Assembly: GCA_034421015.1 (NCBI GenBank)
Contig: DAOUKT010000022.1
Span: 62,001-126,000, forward strand
Origin: DAOUJW01 sp034421015
GTDB lineage: Bacteria > Chloroflexota > Dehalococcoidia > Lucifugimonadales > UBA2985
Reading direction: 5' to 3'
Length of the DNA: 64,000 bases
Shown one piece after another: positions 41,015-50,474 of the stretch (position 1 is its first letter; every line of letters starts with the position of its first letter). Position numbers and translations under genes: made by a program. The notes below the pieces were generated by a model. That model searched no databases. It worked only from the letters and a program-made list of their open reading frames with translations, and was not told the DNA's origin.

Positions 41015-42421
41015 CTATGCCACCTCCCACTCGCGGATGTCTACAAAATGGCCTGCGATGGCCGCCGCGGCCGCCATCTGGGGGCTTACCAGGTGCGTCC
41101 GGCCTCCGGGTCCCTGCCGGCCCTCGAAGTTGCGGTTGGACGTGGAGGCGCACCGCTGCCTGGGCTGCAGGATGTCCGGGTTCATCCCAAGGCACATCGA
41201 GCAACCGGCCTCACGCCAGTCCAGGCCTGCGTCCTTGAAGATGCGGTCCAGGCCCTCGGCCTCCGCCTGAATCTTGACCGCGGTGGAGCCGGGCACCACC
41301 ATCGCATGCACGTTTGAGTGCGCCTTGCGGCCCTTGACCACGGCCGCCGCAGCGCGCAAATCCTCGATTCGCGAGTTGGTGCAGGAGCCGATGAACACGT
41401 TGTCAATGGAGACGTTCTGCATGGGGGTGTTCGGCTCAAGGCCCATGTACTCCAGCGCCCGCTCGGCGGCGGCGCGCTCCGTTGGGGAGTCGAAGGAAGC
41501 TGGGTCCGGCACTCGACCGGTCACGGGCACCACCATGCCGGGGTTGGTGCCCCAGGTGACGAAGGGTGACAGGGACGTGGCGTCGATCTCGACCAACGTG
41601 TCGTAGGCGGCGCCCGGGTCGGAGGCAAGGGAGCGCCACTTCTCCGCGGCCGCATCGAAAGCCTCGCCCTGGGGGACCTGGGGACGGCCTCGCATGTACT
41701 CAAAGGTCGTGTCGTCCGGGGCAATCAAACCGGCCCTGGCGCCGCCCTCAATGGACATGTTACAGACGGTCATCCGGCCCTCCATCGAGAGGGAGCGGAC
41801 GGCCTCGCCCGTGTACTCAATGACGTGGCCGATGCCGCCGCCCACGCCTATCTGGCCGATGATGCCCAGAATAAGGTCCTTTGCAGTTACGCCGGTGGGC
41901 AGCGCTCCGTTGACCCGAACCTCCATAGTCCGGGGTTTGGCCTGCACCAGGCACTGGGTCGCCAGCACCTGCTCGACCTGCGTGGTGCCGATGGGCATCG
42001 CCAGCGCGCCAAAGGCCCCGTGGGTGGACGTGTGGCTGTCGCCGCACACAATGGTCTTGCCGGGCTGGGTGTAGCCCTGCTCCGGGCCTATGACGTGGAC
42101 AATTCCCTGGCCTGGGCTGTGAATGTCGTACAGGTTGAGCCCGAACTCCTCGCAGTTACGCACCAGGGCCTGGATCTGCTTGAGCGACACTTCGTCGGTG
42201 ATGGGCAGCGCCCGGTCCGTGGTTGGCACGTTGTGGTCGACGGTTGCGACCGTCAGGTCGGGGCGACGCACGTGTCGTCCGTTCATACGAAGGCCGTCAA
42301 AGGCCTGGGGCGACGTGACCTCGTGCACCAGGTGCAGGTCAACGTAGAGGATGGCCGGCTGGCCCGGCTCCTCGTGGACTACGTGGGAGTCCCATATCTT
42401 CTCTACCATAGTCTTGGGCAT
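41015..42421 (-). CDS. leuC: 3-isopropylmalate dehydratase large subunit
   Basis: LeuC is the aconitase-family large subunit that isomerises 2- to 3-isopropylmalate. The 468-aa protein has the three [4Fe-4S] ligands: the Cys of GSCTNSR and the CSMCLGMNPD pair. HEVTSPQAFDGLRMNGRHVRRPD is the leucine-branch N-terminal block, and VCGDSHTSTHGAFGALA is present. It is first in the leu gene group. The upstream gap has a TATAAT at 42500-42505 (minus) and then a MITE copy. Confidence 0.96.
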   Translation of the reverse strand: MPKTMVEKIWDSHVVHEEPGQPAILYVDLHLVHEVTSPQAFDGLRMNGRHVRRPDLTVATVDHNVPTTDRALPITDEVSLKQIQALVRNCEEFGLNLYDIHSPGQGIVHVIGPEQGYTQPGKTIVCGDSHTSTHGAFGALAMPIGTTQVEQVLATQCLVQAKPRTMEVRVNGALPTGVTAKDLILGIIGQIGVGGGIGHVIEYTGEAVRSLSMEGRMTVCNMSIEGGARAGLIAPDDTTFEYMRGRPQVPQGEAFDAAAEKWRSLASDPGAAYDTLVEIDATSLSPFVTWGTNPGMVVPVTGRVPDPASFDSPTERAAAERALEYMGLEPNTPMQNVSIDNVFIGSCTNSRIEDLRAAAAVVKGRKAHSNVHAMVVPGSTAVKIQAEAEGLDRIFKDAGLDWREAGCSMCLGMNPDILQPRQRCASTSNRNFEGRQGPGGRTHLVSPQMAAAAAIAGHFVDIREWEVA

Positions 42422-42499
42422 ATAGACACCTCGTTAAATCGGGTGGATTTTTGTAGGCTGCGTCCGGCGTTCCGGCGGCGATTCTGCGCAACGGCATAG

Positions 42500-42505
42500 A
42501 TTATA
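42500..42505 (-). promoter_or_regulatory. Candidate -10 box of the leu operon
   Basis: TATAAT on the minus strand lies 78 bp before the leuC start. No convincing -35 is at 16-18 bp. No leucine-rich leader peptide or T-box structure was recognised in the short leader. Confidence 0.35.
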
Positions 42506-42543
42506 GCGTCTGGCGGCGCGCGTGGCTACTGCCTTGACCTGTC

Positions 42544-42709
42544 GGTATTCTCTACGGGCGTTGATTATGGCGCGCGACCACCGCTCTTATACTTCGACAC
42601 GCTCTGTATGAGCGATGTGCGCCATGCCTCAGTCTTCCCGCTCATGGTGAGCCAGTCGAACCATTTGAGCGGGCAAGAAATGGTATTACCAACCCGTATA
42701 GAGAACACC
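42544..42709. mobile_element. MITE-like element, compact copy
   Basis: The ends GGTATTCTCTACGGGCGTTG and (inverted) GGTGTTCTCTATACGGGTTGG match the family. Inside, the second hairpin (CCCGCTCATGGTGAGC..ATTTGAGCGGGC) is inverted relative to the 16527 copy and the first hairpin is degraded. No matching 8-mers flank it. It separates leuC and the serpin gene, which are divergent, and the longer serpin reading frame runs through it. Confidence 0.7.
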
Positions 42710-42790
42710 AAGGGAGAAGGAAAAGACCCCGAAGCTCTTCCCGGCCGCCTTTTGTGCAGCGGGGCCATTGGTGCTAGACTGGAATGTACG

Positions 42791-44266
42791 ATGATAAATT
42801 GCAGGCATGAAAGCACTCGGCCGGACAGGAAAATCTGGATTACGGTTCGTCTGGCTCTTGTTGCGGCCGCCCTGGCGCTGGTCATTGCCGGATGCGGCCG
42901 TGACTCTTCGGACGTAGTGGAACCCACAAGTTCCCCGACTGCGCAACCGGCCCCGTCGCCGACATTCACGGCAGTTCCACCTCCCACGCCGACCCAGGCG
43001 CCTGCCGATACACCTGTATCCGTCCCAACGCATACGCCGTCGCCCACCGCACCACCGGCAGACGCGTCCCCCGGCGAGGTCCGCTCCGACAGGGAACGCG
43101 CCACCAACCTTGCTGTGCCCGGGCCTGACCTGGATACTCTGGTAGAGGGGAACAGCGCTTTTGCCTTCGACCTCTATCACGCCATTGGCGAGCAGGAGGG
43201 CAACCTCTTCTACTCTCCGTACAGCATATCCGTTGCTCTGGCGATGACATACGCCGGCGCAGGAGGCGAGACGGAGAGGCAGATGGCGGACGCCCTACGC
43301 TTCCGTCTGCCCCAGGACAGGCTCCATCCCGCCCTCAACGCGCTTGACCAGGAGCTGGCCTCCCGCGGCAAGGACGGCGAGGGCTTTACGCTGAACATAG
43401 CCAACGCCATCTGGGGGCAGGAGGGATATGAGTTCATTGCTGATTTTCTGGACGTCCTCGCCCTGAACTACGGCGCGGGGATGAGGCTGGTGAACTTTGT
43501 GGAGGCTGCAGAGGAGTCCAGGGAGACCATCAACAACTGGGTTGCCGAGCGCACAGAGGACAGGATAATAGACCTGATACCTCCGGACGGCGTATCAGGC
43601 CTCACCAGGCTTGTCCTCACCAACGCCATATACTTCAAGGCGGCGTGGGCCACACCCTTCCTGGACGGAGCCACCCGGCCCGGCGCCTTCCAACTGCTTG
43701 ACGGAGAGGTGACGCAGACCCCAATGATGACCCGGACAAGTCACTTCGGATACGCCAGGGGAGACGGCTACGAGGCGATTGATCTGCTGTACAAGGGCGA
43801 TGAGATGTCCATGACAATCCTTATGCCGGACAAAGGTGAGTTCGACAGCTTTGAGGCCGCGATGGACGCCGATTACGTCGGCGGAATTCTGAAGAACCTG
43901 CAAGGGGAGAGGCTGGACCTGACCATGCCACTCTTCAAGTTTGAGTCTCAGATCAGTCTGAACAAGGCCCTTGTGGCGATGGGTATGCCAGAGGCGTTCA
44001 ACGGCGCGATGGCGGACTTCTCGGGGATGAACGGCCTCAAGTGCGAAAGCGACCCCCTCTGTCTGCTGATTACGGACGTCTTTCACAAGGCGTTTGTGTC
44101 CGTGGACGAGGAGGGGACGGAGGCGGCCGCGGCCACCGGCGTGGTTGTAGGCATAGAGTCCGCTCCTCCGCAGGTCGTGATAGACCGGCCCTTCATTTTC
44201 GTCATCCGGGACGTGGAGACCGGCGCTATCCTGTTCGTGGGGCGTGTGGTTGACCCTCGCGGCTAG
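42791..44266 (+). CDS. Serpin-family lipoprotein, predicted inhibitory
   Basis: A 491-aa serine protease inhibitor. A lipoprotein signal (hydrophobic helix, lipobox LVIAGC) and a Pro/Thr-rich linker tether a full serpin fold. The hinge EEGTEAAAAT (440-449) has the small residues of inhibitory serpins. Alignment of the segment SAPPQVVIDRPF with alpha-1-antitrypsin places Glu456 at P1 and Ser457 at P1'. The serpin signature region DRPFIFVIRDVETGAILFVGRVVDP is intact. The ATG at 42791 is chosen because the upstream frame (to 42608) crosses a MITE. It should act outside the cytoplasmic membrane against exogenous or self proteases. Confidence 0.92.
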   Translation: MINCRHESTRPDRKIWITVRLALVAAALALVIAGCGRDSSDVVEPTSSPTAQPAPSPTFTAVPPPTPTQAPADTPVSVPTHTPSPTAPPADASPGEVRSDRERATNLAVPGPDLDTLVEGNSAFAFDLYHAIGEQEGNLFYSPYSISVALAMTYAGAGGETERQMADALRFRLPQDRLHPALNALDQELASRGKDGEGFTLNIANAIWGQEGYEFIADFLDVLALNYGAGMRLVNFVEAAEESRETINNWVAERTEDRIIDLIPPDGVSGLTRLVLTNAIYFKAAWATPFLDGATRPGAFQLLDGEVTQTPMMTRTSHFGYARGDGYEAIDLLYKGDEMSMTILMPDKGEFDSFEAAMDADYVGGILKNLQGERLDLTMPLFKFESQISLNKALVAMGMPEAFNGAMADFSGMNGLKCESDPLCLLITDVFHKAFVSVDEEGTEAAAATGVVVGIESAPPQVVIDRPFIFVIRDVETGAILFVGRVVDPRG

Positions 44267-44310
44267 GCTAACGGCAAGGGAAGCGACAGGCCGGGAGCGG
44301 CGCAGCTCGA

Positions 44311-44898
44311 CTACTCGAAGAAGTCCAGGTCTATTGCAAACGCGGTCGCCAGGAGCATCAGGCGGAACTCCTGGCTGTCTTCGTCCTCGCTGAACTGGAC
44401 GCGAAGGGTGTTCTCGTTGGTGAATGCGCCTAGGGAATCGCCGCCCAACTGCTTGGTGATCCGGCCGATCTCATCCCCTCGATAGTTGCTGACTGTGAAG
44501 ACGTTCCTGTTCCTTATGCCGCCGCTGACCTCAGCAATCTGCTTCCCGTAAGGGTCCACCACCGAGAACCTCCTGTTCAGACCGCCGAAGCGCCTTCTGA
44601 GCTCACAGATTGAGTTGCCGTTACCGTCCTCAATCTCGAAGTTGGAGTTCATCCGCGAGAACTCGCGGCGGGCCAGCAGCACAAGGTCGCCCTCCATGTC
44701 GGTGACCAGCAGCCTCAGGGCGCGGCTTGTGCCCGGAATCTTCCGGCTGACCATGCTGGGGTCTTCGGCGGCGAACATCGCCTCCTGGCCGTCGGGCGCA
44801 AATATCTTGTACTTGTTCGGAGTGGTGGAAGAGAAGTGTTCCTCAACCATCTCCCTGAACGAGCAGACCACAAGCTCCGGGTATGTGGACAAGTCCAT
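44311..44898 (-). CDS. Scramblase/LURP-one-related protein
   Basis: A 195-aa beta-barrel-like protein of the phospholipid scramblase/Tubby-C-like superfamily. Features are the KYKIFAPDGQEAMFAAED start strand, RRFSVVDPYGKQIAEVSGG and YRGDEIGRITKQLGG, and a C-terminal hydrophobic helix (EFRLMLLATAFAIDLDFFE) matching the buried helix of the fold. In bacteria the function is unknown; lipid binding is possible. ATG 44898 has GGGAG upstream; the open frame extends to 44955. Confidence 0.75.
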   Translation of the reverse strand: MDLSTYPELVVCSFREMVEEHFSSTTPNKYKIFAPDGQEAMFAAEDPSMVSRKIPGTSRALRLLVTDMEGDLVLLARREFSRMNSNFEIEDGNGNSICELRRRFGGLNRRFSVVDPYGKQIAEVSGGIRNRNVFTVSNYRGDEIGRITKQLGGDSLGAFTNENTLRVQFSEDEDSQEFRLMLLATAFAIDLDFFE

Positions 44899-45083
44899 GA
44901 CAATCCGTCTCCCGCTTGAGTGTGCCTTTGGAATGATAATATCAGGTCTCAGCAAATTTCAACCGCCTCACATGGGATTTCATCCGAAATCCCTCCCAAT
45001 CGGGGTCCAAAATGCGCCGACAAGTCAGCGAATGAGACAGGATATGAGGAGACGGAGTGTAGCTCGGCGATGCCGCTGGCGGC

Positions 45084-45112
45084 TTGATGTCATGATTGCG
45101 TCATGCTATTCT
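45084..45112 (+). promoter_or_regulatory. Second vapBC promoter and operator, leaderless transcript
   Basis: TTGATG (45084-45089), an exact 17-bp spacer and TATTCT (45107-45112), followed after 6 nt by the ATG at 45119, which is the expected +1. CATGA-TTGCG-TCATG (45091-45105) is a perfect inverted repeat inside the spacer and a likely antitoxin operator. Confidence 0.65.
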
Positions 45113-45118
45113 CATTAC

Positions 45119-45352
45119 ATGGCGAACCTGCAAGTAAAGAACATTCCGGACTCCCTCTACGAGCGCCTCCGCCAGTACGCCCGTGACAACAACTGCACCA
45201 TCAGCGCGGCGGTGCTGGCCTCGATTGAAAGGGAGCTCGCGCGCGAGGAATGGCGCGGGCGCCTGGCCCAGCGACCCAGGACAAACCTTGGAGTTGATGC
45301 GGCAACGCTTCTCATGGAAGAGCGATCACTTCGAGACGCGGAGCGCGAGTGA
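45119..45352 (+). CDS. FitA/VapB-type ribbon-helix-helix antitoxin
   Basis: A 77-aa antitoxin. The N-terminal RHH domain (NLQVKNIPDSLYERLRQYARDNNCTISAAVLASIERELA) resembles FitA-type antitoxins, and a C-terminal tail binds the toxin. The ATG at 45119 is chosen from the family start and the promoter position; the frame stays open to 44615 on the opposite side of the scramblase gene but that part is antisense. Its last 4 bp overlap the toxin start (GTGA). Confidence 0.85.
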   Translation: MANLQVKNIPDSLYERLRQYARDNNCTISAAVLASIERELAREEWRGRLAQRPRTNLGVDAATLLMEERSLRDAERE

Positions 45353-45750
45353 CCAGGTTTGTAGTCGACGCGTCGGTAGCGGTCGAGTACCTGCTGAAGA
45401 CACCCCTTGGCCTGTCCGTAGCCGATATGCTGGATGGGGCATCCTCGCTGATTGCCCCGGATATGATGGACGCCGAGGTGGTGTCCGTGCTGCGCCGGGC
45501 GGTCCTGAGCAACCGGCTTGAGGAGAGTAGAGCAGTCCTGGCCCTGGAAGACCTGTATCACTGGCCTGTGGAGCGCGTTTCCCACCGCTCGTTGGCCGCT
45601 TTGGCATGGCAGTTCCACCGGAACGTGAGCGCCTACGATGCGTTTTACATAGCGGCCGCCGGAGCTTTTGACATTCCTCTGCTGACGGCGGACAGCCGGC
45701 TTGCCCGAGCGTCTGGGTTGGGCGTGGTGGTCCAGCACGTTCTAATGTGA
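45349..45750 (+). CDS. vapC: VapC-type PIN-domain toxin with complete acidic site
   Basis: A 133-aa PIN ribonuclease with all expected acidic residues: D6 (FVVDASV), Glu in MMDAEVVSVLRR, Asp in SAYDAFYIAAA and Asp in LLTADSRLA. GTG start overlaps the antitoxin stop. It is more canonical than the toxin at 30063, so the two loci are not recent duplicates. Confidence 0.9.
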   Translation: MTRFVVDASVAVEYLLKTPLGLSVADMLDGASSLIAPDMMDAEVVSVLRRAVLSNRLEESRAVLALEDLYHWPVERVSHRSLAALAWQFHRNVSAYDAFYIAAAGAFDIPLLTADSRLARASGLGVVVQHVLM

Positions 45751-45956
45751 TGCCGCAGAGATGTTCCCGGTAAACAACCCAATGCTTGTCATCTTCTCTG
45801 ACGGCTCCGAACGTTCAGGCAGACGCTGACCGGAAATGAGCATTGAGGCGCGCTTGCGCGTGCTTGCAAACGCTTAAAGCTGGGAAGCCGTGTGAAACGG
45901 CCTTTGAGAAGCGCCCATCTTGAGTACGTGAGGGTCACGGTCATGTGGGAAGATCG

Positions 45957-46688
45957 TCACATCATGGGCAGCATCGGCGTCAACTCGTCCAGGCGCTTTC
46001 GCCTCTGCCCGGCGTCCGGCATCACGCTGGAAACCAGCCCCCAGAAATCCGCGGAGTGGTTGCGATGGGTGAGGTGCGCAAGCTCGTGGACAACCACGTA
46101 CTCCACCAGGGCCTGCTCAGTCATCATCAGGCGCCACGTGAAGCGCAGGACGCCGTCCGGGGCGCAGCTTCCCCACTGCCGCCGGGTGTCGCGTATGAGG
46201 ACGCGAGACCTCTGGCCGCGGCCGAGCGTGGGCCACCACTGCTCCACGGCGTCGGCAAGTATCTCAGAGGCGCGGGACCGATACCATCCCACGACGGCGC
46301 GGCGAACCGCCTCTGTCCGCTTCTCTCCCTCAAGACGGCGCGGGACGGTCACTCGAAGCTGCAAGTCCTCGAAGCGGGCCTGTGTCCCCCTGACGGCTGC
46401 GCTCTCAACCACCAGATTTACGTTGTCTCCCAGGTATGGGAGCGTCTCGCCGTCCTCGAAGCGAATCACAGACGGGTGGGGCGATGGCTGTGATAAGCGC
46501 TTCAGGATCCACGCCGCGTGCCTCTGGACAAGAGCGTCCATGTCCCTGAGCAAGGCCCTCTGTGGCGCGGCTATTTGGACAACGCCGCTGACAACACTTA
46601 TCGCGTAGGTCTTCTTGCGCCGGCGGCTCCGTTTCACCTCGTACTCAACGGTGGTGTCGCCGAGCGTGACGCTGTGACGCCTCGTCAA
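45957..46688 (-). CDS. YgjP/SprT-like zinc metallopeptidase (DUF45)
   Basis: A 243-aa protein of the M48-like YgjP family. The zinc motif HELAHLTHRNHSADFW gives HExxH plus a downstream His. The N-terminal TVEYEVKRSRRRKKTYAISVV strand and RWGSCAPDGVLRFTWRLMM (usually WGSC..G.I..N) are family hallmarks. It is predicted to be cytoplasmic; the physiological substrate is unknown. The start is TTG with no strong ribosome site, so it is uncertain. Confidence 0.87.
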   Translation of the reverse strand: MTRRHSVTLGDTTVEYEVKRSRRRKKTYAISVVSGVVQIAAPQRALLRDMDALVQRHAAWILKRLSQPSPHPSVIRFEDGETLPYLGDNVNLVVESAAVRGTQARFEDLQLRVTVPRRLEGEKRTEAVRRAVVGWYRSRASEILADAVEQWWPTLGRGQRSRVLIRDTRRQWGSCAPDGVLRFTWRLMMTEQALVEYVVVHELAHLTHRNHSADFWGLVSSVMPDAGQRRKRLDELTPMLPMM

Positions 46689-46760
46689 TCCGGGCTCCAG
46701 GGTGTGGGCACGCTGCCGTGACCGGCGCGACGGGCGGTAAGGGAGGCAGGGACTCGATCG

Positions 46761-47627
46761 CTATTTTGGATCATCGCCGTTCATCCGCTCCTCCAGCCGC
46801 CTGAGGGTGGCCTGGGTGTTGCGTATCTCTCGCAGAAGCTCCTCGCCGGTCACGGGGCCTTCGAGCTCCCGGAGCCGCTCCAGCTTGGCCTCGTCCAGGT
46901 TGTTGATGATGATGGCGATGAACATGTTGATCACGACAAAGGTGCCCACCACCACAAAGCTGATGAAGTACACCCACGCCCACGGGTACGCGGTCATCGC
47001 CGCATCCATAACCTCCGTCCAGCCCTCCAGGGTGAGGATGTTAAAGAGGGTCAGGAGGGACGTGCCCAGATCGCGCCAGTTCTCAGGATCGTGCTGGTGG
47101 AAGAGGTGGTAGCCCATGATTGCGTAGATGTAGACCACGATGCTCATCAGGATCATCACGTGGCCCACGCTGGGGATGGACCGCACAAGGGCGGCAACGA
47201 TCAGCCGCAGGTCCCGGATGGTTGATATGAGCCTCACGACACGCAGTAGGCGGAAGAGGCGCGTCACGATGGCGAACTCCCCGGTCGTCGGGATCAGCGC
47301 CAGGACTATGACCGTGAAGTCGAAGACGTTCCAGCCGTCGCGAAAGTAGCGGAGGGGCCGCGGCCAGCGCGCCACCAACTTCAGGACCGCCTCTACGATG
47401 AAGATCCCCAGCACGACGTTGTTTCCCAGGTTAAGCAGGCCGCCGTAGTCGCGCTCGATGGCCGGAGACGTGCCCAGGCCAAGGAGACCGGCGTTGAACA
47501 GGATGATAGCGATTATGGCGTACTCGAAGCGGTTGGCCTCGACAATCCGCCGGCAGATGCTCACCACCCGGTTTACTCCGGCTGGCTGGGTCGTGTCCGT
47601 GTTTCCGTTGGATTCCTGTGAGATCAT
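46761..47627 (-). CDS. Voltage-gated cation channel (BacNav-type fold)
   Basis: A 288-aa six-helix Ion_trans protein. S4 is TRLFRLLRVVRLISTIRDLRL, with arginines at every third position. The pore loop reads SLLTLFNILTLEGWTEVM. The C-terminal tail DEAKLERLRELEG..ATLRRLEERMNG is a coiled coil, as in homotetrameric bacterial sodium channels. The filter is TLEGW rather than the TLESW of NaChBac. ATG 47627 is preferred; a TTG-started extension to 47696 is possible. No physically linked partner is seen. Confidence 0.9.
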   Translation of the reverse strand: MISQESNGNTDTTQPAGVNRVVSICRRIVEANRFEYAIIAIILFNAGLLGLGTSPAIERDYGGLLNLGNNVVLGIFIVEAVLKLVARWPRPLRYFRDGWNVFDFTVIVLALIPTTGEFAIVTRLFRLLRVVRLISTIRDLRLIVAALVRSIPSVGHVMILMSIVVYIYAIMGYHLFHQHDPENWRDLGTSLLTLFNILTLEGWTEVMDAAMTAYPWAWVYFISFVVVGTFVVINMFIAIIINNLDEAKLERLRELEGPVTGEELLREIRNTQATLRRLEERMNGDDPK

Positions 47628-47822
47628 TGCTCTGCCTGTGAAGTGTCCAAATTTCTTGTTGCTCCGGCCCCCACCGGCCAGCTCGTGCAAACCCAAGGTT
47701 TCTCCACCCAGACCATTCTAGGTTAGCGCGCCACAGGCCGCAAGAACCGGGCAATTTCCCGCCCAACGTCACCCGCCTGTGGCGTCTCCACCTATAGTCC
47801 GTTGTAAAATGCTGCCATAGCG

Positions 47823-48908
<1,086 letters not shown>

Positions 48909-48938
48909 GACGGCGGCGGGCGTCCGCGGTGCAACACG

Positions 48939-49004
48939 CTAGCCGAAAGCCGGCAGCACCCTCTCCCCAAAGAGCTTCAACGTTTTGAGCGCCCTCCCCA
49001 GACT
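48939..49004 (-). pseudogene. C-terminal remnant of an LLM-class flavin oxidoreductase
   Basis: A 21-codon frame ending in TAG reads SLGRALKTLKLFGERVLPAFG. This resembles the last helix and tail of luciferase-like (LLM) flavin-dependent oxidoreductases (typically ..LRLFGEEVLPAF). It is preceded in frame by a TAA at once, and no further similarity is visible upstream, so it looks like the end of a deleted gene. Confidence 0.4.
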
Positions 49005-49107
49005 AGTGGAAGATTACACTAGGGGATTGCTAAATGCAAAGCGGCCTTGGACTGCTACAGGCAGGCGTCGATTCTCAAGCCAGTTACAGGAGGGGGCAGG
49101 CTGAACA

Positions 49108-50334
49108 TCAACGTGGCAGGAAAGACAGCTCCTCTTCTACCAGCGACACCACAATGTCATCTAGCCTATCCACCGTGTATTCGCCTACGTCGTGTGTTGT
49201 GGTTCCCTCCGGCCCGTAGACTATGAATACGAACCTGCCCATAGTGTTTTGAGCAATCTGGCGGAAGATGTATTCGCCTTGTACGTTGAGCCCGCTGGAG
49301 GCTATTGCGTGGGTCTTGATGCCCCTGCTATTCGCCACCATCATCTCTTGAGCGTAGTCGTAGTCGTTGGCGTAGTCCAGGTGCGGCGGAGCGTCCGCGA
49401 TCAGAAAGATCAGTCGAACCGCATTGGCCAGACGCCAGTCCGGCTCGTGGACCGCTACGCTGTACGCCTCGTTCAGGGATTCCGGATTGTCACCGCCACC
49501 ATCCGCTTCCACCCCGCGAATCGTGTTCCGAAAGCTCTCCACGTCTCTGTCAAAGTCGTAGACTCGCGTTACAAAGTCATCCCCTCTGTCCCGGTATGCC
49601 ACCATCCCGAAGCGCAAGTCCGGCCTCGATGGAAGGTCGCTGATGCGGGAGGCTATCGAGAGGAGGGTGCTCTTGATCTGGTCTATCTCGTCAGCCATGC
49701 TGCCGGTAGCGTCGAGCAGGAACAGTACGTCCAACGGCACGCCTTCCGTGAGATTCTGCCCCAGGTCGAGGGTCACGTTCCACGACTGCTCAGTGTCCCG
49801 GGTGACCTCTTGAACGCGGCTGATTTCCCCCTTGCTAACCTCCAGGTTGAATGCCTTTGCTCCTTCACTGGCGGAGAAGGCCCTGGGAAAGAAGAGCGTC
49901 TGGCCATTCGCGTATGTGCGGCCCTCGAATACAACCTCAGATCCGACAGAAACCCGGACCTCACAGTTGTGGAGCGGCAGTCCGTCTGAATCGGTGACGG
50001 TTATGACATAACGTTCGGAGACATCCACGTCATGGATCGCCGGGCCGGAGTATCGACTTCTGTAGTCCAAATACTGGTCCCATCGCTCGTTGTCGTCTAT
50101 CTCGCCCGCGGAAAGCGGCGCTGTTTGGCTCCGCTCGTAGTCTGCCGGGCTGGAATCCGCGGGTAGTGGGGCTGCGGTCGCCATTGCTGCGGAGCTCTCA
50201 TCGCCGCCGGTCGTGTAACTCTCATCGGATGCGCAACCCGCCACCAGCAGTCCGATGACCGCTCCGGCCAGTATCAGATATAACCTGGCCACAGTGAGGG
50301 TTTCCAACACCCTTTTCAAACAGTGCCTCTTCAT
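49108..50334 (-). CDS. VWA-domain lipoprotein with adhesion-like N-terminal region
   Basis: A 408-aa lipoprotein: signal helix and lipobox LLVAGC, a low-complexity linker, a beta-rich region (about 95-190; HDVDVSERYVITVTDSDGLPLHNCEVRV) that looks Ig-like or carboxypeptidase-regulatory-like, then a von Willebrand A domain (about 205-405) with the MIDAS motif DATGSM, the Thr/Asp positions in RDRGDDF and DGGGDNPESLNEA. It should sit on the outside of the membrane and bind a partner in a metal-dependent way. It lies 140 bp downstream of another VWA lipoprotein. Confidence 0.88.
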   Translation of the reverse strand: MKRHCLKRVLETLTVARLYLILAGAVIGLLVAGCASDESYTTGGDESSAAMATAAPLPADSSPADYERSQTAPLSAGEIDDNERWDQYLDYRSRYSGPAIHDVDVSERYVITVTDSDGLPLHNCEVRVSVGSEVVFEGRTYANGQTLFFPRAFSASEGAKAFNLEVSKGEISRVQEVTRDTEQSWNVTLDLGQNLTEGVPLDVLFLLDATGSMADEIDQIKSTLLSIASRISDLPSRPDLRFGMVAYRDRGDDFVTRVYDFDRDVESFRNTIRGVEADGGGDNPESLNEAYSVAVHEPDWRLANAVRLIFLIADAPPHLDYANDYDYAQEMMVANSRGIKTHAIASSGLNVQGEYIFRQIAQNTMGRFVFIVYGPEGTTTHDVGEYTVDRLDDIVVSLVEEELSFLPR

Positions 50335-50474
50335 TTGACTTGAGTGCTCCTCGTCAGGTTCATGCCATCTTTCAGAGGTAATGGGAGACTACGGCGCCCC
50401 GGCGGCACTGAACCCCGAGGCGCACGAATTTTCAATCTCCCTGTGTTACGTCTTGCTGAACTGTGTTCAGGCAG

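Noticed and set aside
42422..42543. Leucine attenuator or T-box upstream of leuC
   Set aside because: The leader is too short, and neither a leucine-rich peptide nor a T-box consensus was found.
42608..42790. A 61-residue N-terminal extension of the serpin
   Set aside because: It is translated from MITE sequence and would place the lipoprotein signal in the middle of the chain.
44615..45118. A long extension of the antitoxin at 45119
   Set aside because: It is antisense to the scramblase-like gene. The RHH antitoxin family begins at MANLQVKN, and the promoter sits directly before that ATG.
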